Shown here piece after piece: positions 33,083-42,995 of a stretch of 64,000 nucleotides of DNA. The stretch is from positions 434,001 through 498,000 of the forward strand of contig JAMYHL010000010.1 of assembly GCA_025531455.1 (NCBI GenBank). The letters run 5' to 3'. Each line of letters opens with the position of its first letter. Position 1 is the first letter of the stretch. Both the position numbers and the translations under genes were made by a program. A model generated the notes under the pieces. The model was not told the DNA's origin and ran no database searches. It saw only the letters and a program-made list of their open reading frames with translations. Source of the DNA: Apiotrichum sp. Y4204. Taxonomy: Eukaryota > Basidiomycota > Tremellomycetes > Trichosporonales > Trichosporonaceae.

Positions 33083-33871
33083 GTCCGAGCAGATGTGGAA
33101 GTATCAATTCGGTCGTGACAGAATAGAGAGATAAGAAGAAAAGTGTTCGGGAGCGATAACCTCTGGATATCGCGATTGCACTACTCGGTCCACGACAGCC
33201 GTTCCCTCTCCACTTGGACTATTGAATGCCTTCATTAATATGTGTGTGCTCCATTGGGCTGTACGATCGAGTGTGTGCGAATCATCGGAGTGCGGGTAGC
33301 AACACGCAGGGCATCCGCGATCTTGGCGCTGGGCAGTACAAAAGACAGGCACGGCGTGGAGAACCCGATGGAGTCCGCACAAAACAGAGTTGGACCGCGA
33401 CCGCTTCCGGGGTATTTTTCAAGTGCTGCGCGGCGGAAGTGACCGAAATCGGTCACCATGGAGGCTTGCATCGGCCGCGATGCCGAGCGTCTCGGCGCTG
33501 CTGGCCAACCAGGGATATGGCTCAGGTCATGGATCTCGTATCAAAAAGGCCGCAATAAAGTGAGACCTTATCGATAAGCGACTCTCATTCGTCAACCAAC
33601 GAGATCAGTCCTCTGCAGACGTGTCCTCATTTTTTCGGAAGCCTGTGCACAACAAATGGGTGCACAGAAGCCTGTCCAGAGATGAGACAGACACACTCGT
33701 GCACAAGTATGTATATTCGGAAGGGGCGGTATGGTGGCGTCTCTAGCGTTCCCATTAGTACAGTTTCATTCCCCACACTCCGAACAAAACAGCCGTTGTC
33801 TGACATCCACGCCGACCACCGACGCCACAGCACGAGGCCAAGACTCTGAGAACCGCGGCTTATGAGACACG
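33083..33871. promoter_or_regulatory. Divergent promoter of copper transporter and metalloreductase, with clustered GATA sites
   Basis: This 789 bp separates the two divergent starts. GATAA cores lie at 33130-33135 (GATAAG) and 33155-33160 (GATAAC), with a further inverted pair at 33567-33578. Fungal iron-responsive GATA repressors of the Fep1/Sre1/Urbs1 type bind GATAA cores upstream of iron-uptake genes, so metal control is plausible but inferred. I did not find an unambiguous copper-factor element. Confidence 0.5.
33567..33578. promoter_or_regulatory. 12-bp palindrome CTTATCGATAAG (two abutting inverted GATAAG sites)
   Basis: A perfect palindrome made of two GATAAG sites head to head lies about 290 bp upstream of the reductase start and 490 bp from the Ctr start. 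It resembles the Urbs1/Sre1 type of iron-response element (ATCwGATAA) but lacks the central base. Confidence 0.5.
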
Positions 33872-35629
33872 ATGGCGACGACGCTACCAGACTTGAAAGA
33901 GTTCCACATCCAAGACTTTGGGTCAGCATCCCAGGTGGAGCCACACTGGGGCTATGCCGACCGCGTCGTGCCCTGCACCAACGACCCCGGCTCCTGTGCC
34001 TACCTCGACCTTGTGTACGGCGCACATGATCGGGGCATGTTGTACACCGGGATCATGTATGCCGTGCTCGGTGGTTTGCTGTTGCTCTGGGCGGTTTGGA
34101 CACGGTGGGCGGCGCCATCTCGGGCAGCCCGCACAGCTGCCGCGTTCGTCCGTCAGTACACCCTCGGCGAGCCTCGCTCCCTGCGATGGATCTTTGGCCG
34201 CGTCACCCGCCTCCAGGTCATCCTCCTGGCCGCCATCTCCGCCTATCTCCTCGTCTTCTCGTTTGTAGGGATGGAGTACCGGAAATGGGTGACGCCAGTG
34301 AAGAAGATGCCTGGGGTCTACAACACGCGCACCACGTTGGGGCCGTTCGCCGACCGCGTCGGTGTGCTCGCCTACGCCCTCACGCCGATAACAGTCCTGC
34401 TCTCGTCCCGCGAGTCGCTCCTCTCCGCCATAACCGGCATTCCATACCAGCACTTCAACTTCCTGCACCGGTGGTTTGGCCACATCATCATGCTCCAGAG
34501 CGTTGTGCACACCGTCGGCTGGCTCATCGTCGAGGTCAAGCTGTACCAGCCCCAACCGTCCGTCGCCAACGAATGGATCAAGCAGCTGTACATGATCTGG
34601 GGAGTTGTCGCCTTCATCTTCATCCTCATTCTCTGGGCACTCGCCACGCCGTGGGCGCGCCGCGCCTTCGGCTACGAGTTTTTCCGGAAATCGCACTGGG
34701 TCCTCGCAATGCTCTACATCGGCGCGTGCTGGGGCCACTGGGCGCAGCTCAAATGCTTCATGATCCCATCTCTAGTGCTGTGGTTCTTTGACCGCGGCGT
34801 TCGCCTCCTTCGCACAGCCCTCATCCACTACCGCGTGATCGGAAGTGGCCACGGGGCATTCACCTCGTTCCCGGCCAAGATCACGCACTTTGACCAGGTC
34901 GTGCGCCTCGATATCACCATCCCTCGGCCATTTACGTGGACCGTCGGACAGCACTACTACCTCACCTTCGCCAAGCTGTCCATCTGGCAGTCCCACCCGT
35001 TCACGCCCCTCTCCCTTCCGGGCGAGACACAGTCGTACATTCTCCGCGCGAAAAACGGCGAGACCAAGAAACTCTGCCAACTGGACACCGACACCACCCC
35101 CGTCATCCTCACAGGCCCGTACGGCAGCGATATCGTACGCAGCCTCGAGCCCACGACCAACGTCTTCTGCATCGCGGGCGGCACGGGAATCACGTTTGTC
35201 CTTCCCGTCCTCCTCCTGCTGGCGAGGCTGCAGCCCAAGGCGCACGTCCAGCTCCTCTGGGTGATCCGGCATTCGCGGGACACCGAGTGGATATCCCGCG
35301 AGCTGGCCGTCCTCACCGCATGCCCCCACATCAGCGTCACTGTCCACGCGACCCGCGACCGCAACGCGTCCCCCGATGAGGAAGAGTGGACCGTGCAGGC
35401 GGACAAGGAATCGTCCGTGGCGTCGGCTGCTGGCCGTCCGGACCTCCATCGCGCCATCGACGCGTTCCTCAAGCGCGTCGCGGGCCCGTCGCGCGTATAC
35501 GTCAGCGGGCCGCAGGGCATGGTCACTGCCGTGAGGGAAAAGGTCGCGGCTGCGAACCAGGCCAGTCGGGTGTGGCGCGGTGAGGAAGAGCATGAAGTTG
35601 AGCTCGTGTTTGATGAGCGGCTGGATTAG
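33872..35629 (+). CDS. Ferric/cupric reductase, FRE family (flavocytochrome)
   Basis: A single exon encodes 585 residues. A short N-terminus is followed by about seven TM helices. The bis-heme ligands are visible as two His pairs, each spaced 14 residues: H199/H213 (LHRWFGHIIMLQSVVH) and H275/H289 (HWVLAMLYIGACWGH). The FAD site is HPFT at 375-378 (SHPFTPLSLPG). The NADPH site is GPYGSDI followed by AGGTGITFVLPVLLLLARL near 436-450, with the C-terminal YVSGPQGM motif. The enzyme moves electrons from cytosolic NADPH across the membrane to reduce Fe(III)/Cu(II) outside the cell. Fungal FREs vary in metal preference, and the divergent Ctr neighbour argues for copper involvement. No secretion signal precedes TM1, which is usual for the short-N-terminus members. 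It is one of only two intronless multi-domain genes here. Confidence 0.93.
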   Translation: MATTLPDLKEFHIQDFGSASQVEPHWGYADRVVPCTNDPGSCAYLDLVYGAHDRGMLYTGIMYAVLGGLLLLWAVWTRWAAPSRAARTAAAFVRQYTLGEPRSLRWIFGRVTRLQVILLAAISAYLLVFSFVGMEYRKWVTPVKKMPGVYNTRTTLGPFADRVGVLAYALTPITVLLSSRESLLSAITGIPYQHFNFLHRWFGHIIMLQSVVHTVGWLIVEVKLYQPQPSVANEWIKQLYMIWGVVAFIFILILWALATPWARRAFGYEFFRKSHWVLAMLYIGACWGHWAQLKCFMIPSLVLWFFDRGVRLLRTALIHYRVIGSGHGAFTSFPAKITHFDQVVRLDITIPRPFTWTVGQHYYLTFAKLSIWQSHPFTPLSLPGETQSYILRAKNGETKKLCQLDTDTTPVILTGPYGSDIVRSLEPTTNVFCIAGGTGITFVLPVLLLLARLQPKAHVQLLWVIRHSRDTEWISRELAVLTACPHISVTVHATRDRNASPDEEEWTVQADKESSVASAAGRPDLHRAIDAFLKRVAGPSRVYVSGPQGMVTAVREKVAAANQASRVWRGEEEHEVELVFDERLD

Positions 35630-36876
35630 GACACTGTAGTTTTTGTTGTTCTGTCAGGATGCATGTTTGTTAGCAAGAGAAACGCCTTGCTATTGTCCCT
35701 GGAGGCACAGGGTCGCACGCTGGGAGGTACCAGCTCGTACGCAAGCAAGCGTCCAGACATGATCTTGAGCTCTTGCACAACAGGTCAAGGTACAGGCAAC
35801 AAGTGCCAAAGAGGTGGCTGGAGGGGAGGGTTTTGGCAAATTCGTCATATGTCATGGACAAAGAGCTCCGCCAACGTCCTCAATGTTCTCGGGATCCCAC
35901 GATCTGCTCAAAGGACGCCAGCCGCCATCGGAAGTGCCTCTTGGATCGAGACCCACCGGGCACAGGGCGCCGTCATCTCGTTCCCAGGACCAGGATGTTG
36001 GGGCCGTTCCTTGAGCCTGACACGTCATCGTGAAGCCGTGAAGCGGGCCGACACTGCTCATATACTGTCACAAGGTCTGCTGACCTACCAACGGGAAGAC
36101 CCAGCGTTTCCCGACTTGGGCTCGTGGATTGTGGAGATGTGGGGAAAAGGGGGTGGGATACGCACTCCAATGTCCTGGGGCTAGCGGGGGAGTCGTGGTA
36201 CGAAGCCTGAACGATGACGCGTTAGAGTTCGAAACGCGTCGAGTGGGGCTGAAACACTCTACTTGCTGGGTACTGCACTGGCGCATCCTCGCCAGTAGTG
36301 GGACGGTAACGCTCAGAAGTGGGTAATTACATCCTCTGATGCTGACGTCTTATACAGTTGCGGCTGAACTGCGTAGTCCGTATTAGCTCACCATTCTACC
36401 TTGCGGGAACATGGCCAGCACCCTAGAGCCAGGGTGACCTGTCGTGTCGTATCGCTATCAGCTCCATTGTGCATTCAATCGGTCAAACAGGAAAACAGGC
36501 GCACCGTTACACACCTAACCCACGGCAATTCACTACTTGAGTTGGCTCCAAACCTCTATCTCCTGGGTGGCGCAACTCTGAACTTGACTGTGATCAGTGC
36601 GCGGCAGGGCAGCGGTGGTCAAGGCCGAGAGTGGTGAAAGTGGTCGGAGTGGGTGCCATCGACATCGCTTTCGGGAAGCGATATCGAACCTTGCCTCTCG
36701 TTTGCTTTATGCTCTGCTCAGGCGGCGTGTTTGAAACGATGAATGTGTTACATATTCCTACAAGCAGACTCCACTCTGTGGATTTTAGTCTAACGTCGAT
36801 TGTTCGTCACAGAGATAAATCGTAAGCTTATGGTGTACACGGTGCTACCCGACGCAGTCGGGAGGCTGGCATACCC
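35630..36876. other. Convergent intergenic region, no gene seen
   Basis: This 1.25 kb lies between the reductase (+) and the first AhpC/TSA_2 gene (-). A 173-codon open frame at 35663-36184 has no recognisable motif and no splice continuity. Near 36216-36240, ACGCGTTAGAGTTCGAAACGCGT forms a hairpin that mimics a tRNA T arm, but no tRNA surrounds it. Confidence 0.55.
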
Positions 36877-39250
36877 TCAGTTGACCGCACTGGGCGGGGG
36901 TGGGACAAAAAGGTGGGACAGGCGACCACGCCGGCTAGGGCGTCGAGTGACAGAGGCGGCGTACTGTTGCTGGACAACTGCCTTGAACTCGGATGCAGAC
37001 GCGGTCCAAAAGTCTTGCGGGCCAATCTGGTGGCATCGCCCTTCGGTTGGAGGTGCGGCGTCATACGGCGACAGCTGGGAGTAGCAGGAGAAGCGGTCCA
37101 GACACTCTGAGCTCTCGAGGTACTCGGCGAGCAGGCGGTACAGCGCCATGTCGCGCGGCTGGTTGCCGTAGTCTGAGCTGACTTCGCTGACAGGGCGCGG
37201 CCGCCGGTGGTAAACCGTGCTCGTTCCGCTCAGTGGCCGCTGCTGCGGGTAACGGTCGTCGTCGCTGTGGCTCTGAATGTTGCTGATGCGGAGGTGGCGG
37301 TTGGACGTCGGGCTCGCGGATCGGGCGAGCGGCGCAGCCGCAGTGAATTCAGGTTGGCTGATTGTTACTGTCGGGACGCTTGGAATGGGGTCGCTGTGCA
37401 GCTGAGACTGAAGGCCTCGCATTTGTTTGTCGCTGGCGGGGTTCACAGGGGGGGATGATCGGCACTTGGCTCCCTTCAGCGGCATGAGACACCCAGCAGC
37501 GCGGGCGACCTCGACGGCGGGCATGTAATCTATATCGTCAGCGATATGGGCGACACTGGCAAAAGGGTCCAAAGCACTTACCCCGCGAGTGCGCCATACG
37601 ATGGATAAACTCGCACCGGTTCCCGGGTCCAAGCACAACCGCGCCTCCGAGTTGGTTGAGACTGCCACCACCCATGCCCTGCGGGAAGTGGAACATGCCG
37701 CGGAAGAAGCCCTGTGCCATCTGGAGCGGCAGCTTGGGCTGGTTATACTTGCTCTTCAGGCTTTCGGGCCCCATGTCGACGGCGGTGCGGAAGTTGAGCA
37801 GCGAGTACAGGCCGCGGTCGGGGTCCGAGAATATGGGAAAGGGGCACTTGAGGGTTTTGCGGAAGCCCCGGATACCGTCACGGTGGCCGTTGGCGACGAT
37901 CGCGACGGATACATTTGCCTGCTCTAGCGCGAGCAAGTCGAGCTTGTTAATCGAGGAGCGGATGTAGTCCTGGCATGGACCGCAAAAGAAGACACGGACG
38001 AAGAAGATAATGAGACGCGGCGGTGGACCGCTAGGATTCCGCTTCCTTGTCGGATACAGGCAGCCGAACGGGACGCGCACTCCGTCCTCTGCATAAATCC
38101 CGTAGCTTAGAGCTTCGGATATCACATCCCGTGAGGGGAGTTCCGAGAGGGCAGCGTTCTTGGCTGAGCGGCTGGCACGAGTTGCGCGTCCCCGACTGGT
38201 CACCCGGCTGATTCGGCTGAAGCGGTTGCTGCGCGTCGATGTCGTGGAGGATTGGCGCGACTCCTTCGCAGTGAGTGGCACTGCCTCAAGTGGCGGGGTG
38301 TTTGGGTAGGGGTAGGTTGCAGGTGACATGGGCACTTGCGATTCCTTGGACGACGTCGAGCGAGTTGAGCTTGTGCATGTAGAAGCACTGGTGGACGCGG
38401 ACATTGATCGGGACATGGGGGGGACGGGCGTGGGGCAGGCCGTTGATTGAGAGTAGACAGAATCCACCTCGAAAACGGTCGAGGGGGTTTGGACCAGTGG
38501 CGGGCGGGGGAGTGGCCTGGTTGGCGGCGGACGGGATAGCGAAAGCGTTGGATGTGTGGCTGATCGGACATGACGCGAGGGAGAGTCAGGCGGCGCCCGT
38601 TGCGCACTGGTCGATGTGTAGCTCCACGGCATGGATGGGGCCCGTTGTGTACGAGCTGAAGTGCTAACGGGACCGAGTCCTCGCAATGGAGACTTTGGCG
38701 GGGGCATAGGTGGGAGAACAATCTGCGGTGGCCCGTTCATGAAAGTCTGGTTCGTCTGTGGTAGTGAGTGACACCGCGAGATGTAGTTGGCGCCGCCTTG
38801 CTGTGTGTCAGGGTAGCTGTTTGAAGACTGAGATGGGACGCCCTCCAACAGTGAACGCGAGCGGTTTGGCAGTCGGTAAGGCGAGCGAGGTGAGCAAGGG
38901 ACCGGATCGAGTGGAGAGGGAGGTGCCACTTGCACGACTTTGGGCGTTTCGACGGACGTAGGAGAGGCCGGAGCAAGATCGAATGCGGAGCGGCCAAAGC
39001 GCGAGATGTGGCGCGCATACTGGAACTCGGCGATGTGCACCTCATCGTCTGTCCACGCGTCGCTCTCGTCCTCGCTCTCATCCCGCGGCGCGGGGACGAT
39101 GGCGAGGGGCGGGTGGTGGCCGAACGTCGAGGTTGACCAGCGCTGTCCACAAGGGTCATTCTTCACACTGATCGGGCTTAGGGATGGTCCAGCCGCTTCA
39201 GACTCAAACTGCAGCAGCTCCTCGACAGCGTGGCCGGCATCAGACGACAT
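36877..39250 (-). CDS. AhpC/TSA_2 thioredoxin-fold protein with long disordered N-terminus (paralogue A, CGPC)
   Basis: Two exons, complement of 36877..37529 and 37582..39250, encode about 773 residues. Residues 1-370 are Ser/Pro-rich with many SPR/TPxx motifs and two Ser/Thr tracts. From about 385 a thioredoxin-like domain appears: SYGIYAEDGVRVPFGCLYP, then RLIIFFVRVFFCGPCQDYIRSS with CxxC at 423-426, VSVAIVANGHRDGIRGFRKTL, CPFPIFSDPDRGLYSLL, and LGPGNRCEFIHRMAHSRDYMP. This arrangement matches the AhpC/TSA antioxidant (AAED1/PRXL2-like) family. Whether it reduces peroxides is not shown. About 200 residues after the domain are again disordered. The intron falls in phase 1 after HRMAHSR, the same place as in paralogue B at 42996-45265. 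The first ATG in frame is 39250; upstream the frame stays open without another ATG. Confidence 0.87.
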
Positions 39251-41518
39251 TGTCGATGATCGATAGTGAAATGGGCGCAATGGGAAACTGGATACGAGGA
39301 ATGTGTTGTGATCCCAGCAGGAGACGTGTTTTTGGGAGGTGCGGTCGCTGTAGTCTGCGTCGAGCAGGGATGCAAGAATGAGCAAAGATGAGGAATGATC
39401 TGTTCACAACTGCAGTATACGAGTTATCGATAATGTATCGCGATGGCATACACTGTTCTGGGCCAGATAGCACCAGCACCAAGCGTTGCCGGCCGGCGGT
39501 GTTGGGTACCTTCTGATGTTGGGTACCTTCTGACCGCCTCCTCAGACGTTCTCCACGACCGAAACTGCGGCTTGCAGAGCCTTCGCGTTGCTTCGCGCTT
39601 TGCTCACTGTCGCTTTCCTCTGCTTTCATCCCTTTTCCTTTACCTGTTGCATCAAGGACCACGAAGACTGCCGTCAATGGCCTCAGGGCCAAGGCGTCAA
39701 TGTAGTGTGACGAGCGAGATGACTTTACGCCATAGGGGTCAACCTTGTGCCTAATACGACGCCGCATGCTTACTGCACTGGACTCAACGCTTTGGGGTTG
39801 TTCTGGGGAGCTCGGCGGACCACGACTACAGCAGCGGCAGGGCTGGGTAGCCGGCATGAAGGCAACAGTCGGCGGCCCTGCATAGAACACGTCCATCCCT
39901 GTCGGCCGAGCCAACTTCTGTGGGTGGGAAGGGCTAGAAAGCACGCCCAGAGAGCACGTCCAGGACGGTTTGTTTCATGATCGACAGCGTGGAAAGCATA
40001 ATCGATACCAGCTGACTGTTGTTGAGACAGAGTTCCTGGCGTCTGGCGAGCCGCAGCTAGAGTCGTAACTGTCGTAAAATAAGCTCTGGAACGGAGGGCT
40101 GGACTGGGCCAACGGCGCGGCACAACCCCACGCGCCCAGGGAACCGCAGTGGGATTGTGGAGCTGCCCACCATTCTCCACATGCGCGCACATTGCATGCT
40201 CCACAGCTGCAAGCTCTGTAGTGTTCCGGTATTCCGGTGAACGAGTACCGACTCGGCGGGCATATAACTGCAGCGCCATGTCGGCATAGCAACGGCATGC
40301 CCCGCGCCCCAAAGGCATTTTGGCGGTCTACACGCGACCCGCGCACTGGCTACGTGGCTGCCATGCAGACTGCAAACGTCGGTATCTGCGTAAACCTGGT
40401 GTCGCGCGCTGGGATCTGTGCGCATCTCAGTTCGAGGCCTCGGCAACATTATGGCAGAGGGACGGTGGGCACTTGTGGGTGTGCCGTTCCTTCCGCCTCG
40501 GCAGGACCTTGGTGACGTGGTCACTGGCGACGACCGCCATTTCGGTGACTTGCCGCTGGCGCCGTGTAAGCAGATCGTGAGAAATACCGGTGCCTCCATG
40601 CTGTTGTCCGTGCCGGAGAGGCTCTGATACCCGATGCCCTGTTTCTCAATGGTCGCCCTCTCAGTTACTGGTGGATCAGTGCGTTGCCAGCTGACGATGC
40701 AACAATGGTCGCGCGGGGCCGTCAGCTACGAGCTACGGACTGCGCGCGATGGAAAGCTACGTAAGAACATCGGGGCTGGCCAGCACCATTTCGGGTTTCG
40801 GCGCACAACAAAAGACCAAGCAGAGGGCAGAGGCACAAACAAGTACGAGAAGTGCTCAAGTACAGACTACTTGACTTAGGAGCCCATGGCCAGATTGCTG
40901 CCCCACACAGAGCCCTCGAATCCAAATGATTGTTACCCAATAGTGCCTTGGCACGACATTGCTATGGTGGGGCCAGACCAACCGATGGGGCCGTGGGCTG
41001 TGGGTGGTCGACAGATGGGTTTGGCAACATGAGGCTCGTCGAACAGCACTTTGCAGCCTGGGAGGTGGGATGCTTGTGACCAGGACTCGTAACAAGAAGC
41101 ATGCCGGTCTGCTGGAACGTCGAGGAACCCGCCGCACGTACGTGGGACTCGGTGTCGCTACAATTCTTCAAGTATCGCATTCTGATTCTTAAGCAGTCTC
41201 CAGCGAAGTACCACAGCAAGCACATCTAACAAGCAAGCTCCGCAATCCGCGGACTTCTATATATGTTTCCGTCGTGTTTTGGGGGCCAACGGGATACCGT
41301 CCTACAGTCCGTCCATGGCAGTGAGTACTTGGGAGGTGAGTCCGTCGCTGTAGCGGAGCCTCTGTGCCCGAGCATCGCGCTTGCTTGCTTGCAGAGAGAC
41401 AATCAGATGCAGTTAGACATAGTCAGTTAATAAAACGGACAGCTCAGGGCTCGGCGCTCCGAATCCATACTAAACACAGCTGCATGCTCGAATCTCCCAA
41501 AGTTGCACTTTTATTTCT
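39251..41518. other. 2.3-kb intergenic region, no gene seen
   Basis: The region lies upstream of paralogue A and downstream of the GFA gene. It contains a tandem 17-bp duplication at 39501-39534 and otherwise short, motif-free open frames. Confidence 0.55.
39501..39534. repeat. 17-bp perfect tandem duplication (GTTGGGTACCTTCTGAT/C)
   Basis: Two adjacent 17-mers, identical except for the last base, about 250 bp upstream of the paralogue A start. Confidence 0.9.
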
Positions 41519-42268
41519 TTACTTCTTCCACTCGGCCGAGTCGGGTCCGCGAGTGTACTGCGGGTGGTCGCTCTTCGGCCTTCGTTGTCAGCACTGTGCA
41601 CCTGCCCGCAACAGAAGATACTCACATGGGCTCGTAGAGGCGGTTGCCGTTCTCGCAGAAGACCTCGCGGCCGACCTTGAGGTGGTCCCTCTCATCGAGA
41701 GTTCCGGCCTGGAGTCAGTCTCGAGCATCAGGGTAAGAGATAGCAATGGAACAACTACATGGCGCAGAATGAGCCGTGCACCTATCAGTGGCTCTCTTAC
41801 ATCTCACAACGGAACGTACCTTGACGATGCTCAAGCCAGGGGCGGATCCGGGCTCGGAGAAGAGCGAGGTCCCGCACTCGCCGCAGAACTTGCGCTTCAT
41901 CTCCTTGCCTGCCAGTCAGCCTTCCTGCACTCATCACCTCCGAGCGCCGACGTACCGGAACCGCACTTGGTGTCGACAAAGACCTTGGGCGTGCCCTTGA
42001 TGACACGGATCTTGGGCGTGTCGGTGCGGAGGTTCTGCGTCCTAGGAAAACGATCAGCATCATCCCCAGCATACCTATCCCGTACTCACGCGCCAGAGGA
42101 GATGGTCTTGCAGCCGTCGCAGTAGCACACCGAGACGCCCTGCAGCTCGTCGTCCACCTCGTACTTGATCGCGCCTGCCGTCAGCTATGGTCTGAACTGC
42201 GTGGATCACGCGAGTGTGGTGGAGTACTTACCGCAGTAGCAACCACCAGTAGCAGGGACCTTGGGCAT
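41519..42268 (-). CDS. GFA-family (glutathione-dependent formaldehyde-activating-like) Cys-zinc protein
   Basis: Six small exons, complement of 41519..41579, 41626..41708, 41820..41908, 41956..42041, 42090..42174 and 42232..42268, encode about 146 residues. The zinc ligand pattern of the Gfa/CENP-V-like fold is clear: GGCYCGAIKYEV (N-terminal CxC), CYCDGCKTISSG (CxxC) and KRKFCGECGTSLFSEP (CxxC). TPKVFVDTKCGSG lies between them and a DERDHLKVGREVFCENG block follows. Founding Gfa catalyses S-hydroxymethylglutathione formation, but many family members have other or unknown thiol-related roles, so the substrate is open. Each splice join preserves frame and a conserved block. The C-terminus SDHPQYTRGPDSAEWKK comes from the last 61-nt exon. 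It lies between the two AhpC/TSA_2 paralogues, on the same strand. Confidence 0.9.
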
Positions 42269-42995
42269 TTTGGAAAGTTGGCGTGAGTTGGAAGAGGTGA
42301 GGAGAGATGGGATGCACGGAGTCGTGAGGTGAGTAAATGCAAGAAGACAAGATATGCACCGAGATATGGCACTCAACTATTCATCGTTGCGGCTGTTGTC
42401 AAACGGGAAGGGAGGCGCATAAACCAAGCCGTGTCTACCCCCTTGGCGGTCACCGCGACTTGGCAGCGGTTTACCCACCATCGCCTCGCTTATCCAGCTA
42501 TCCACAGCTGTCTCCACATGGCCCTGCAAGTCCGGGAATGGTCCGCGGCTATGCTCGGCGTCATCACCCCCGATGTAGATGCATGCATGGTCCGCGTGTG
42601 AATGTATCTTCCAGCAATTTCATACCCGGACATTTGCGGTCTCGGCTTTCGGCCTTGTGTCGTCCGGCAATCAACATCCTTATCTCCAGAGCATCCCTGG
42701 GTGAACGCCGAGTTTGGAAGCCCACCACCGTACAAACTGTACATCGCATTCAGCATGGACCACCATGCCAGTAACGTATACAACGCACTGATGCGCGATG
42801 CTATTCACCTGTTGTTAGACTTGGAGACGGCCTGACTATGCAATCAAACGCGTTCGAAAGCGCCATTGACTGACCTACTCACAACACCTTCGCAAGATTG
42901 CGTCAGCCTCAACTGGGGTCGCAACATCTGGCATAACGATTCATAATTGACATTATTGACATACACGACGTTATATAGTGCACCAGTCAAGCCGA
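42269..42995. other. Spacer upstream of the GFA gene, no gene seen
   Basis: This 0.7 kb contains the GFA promoter and the paralogue B 3' UTR. No coding sequence or repeat was recognised. Confidence 0.5.

Noticed and set aside
33923..34738. 271-codon minus-strand frame opposite the metalloreductase
   Set aside because: It is antisense to a clearly coding exon with heme and membrane motifs; the frame stays open because of GC-rich codon bias.
36216..36240. Possible tRNA T arm (GAGTTCGAAAC with flanking ACGCGT stem)
   Set aside because: No acceptor, D or anticodon arms can be folded around it. It is a simple hairpin.
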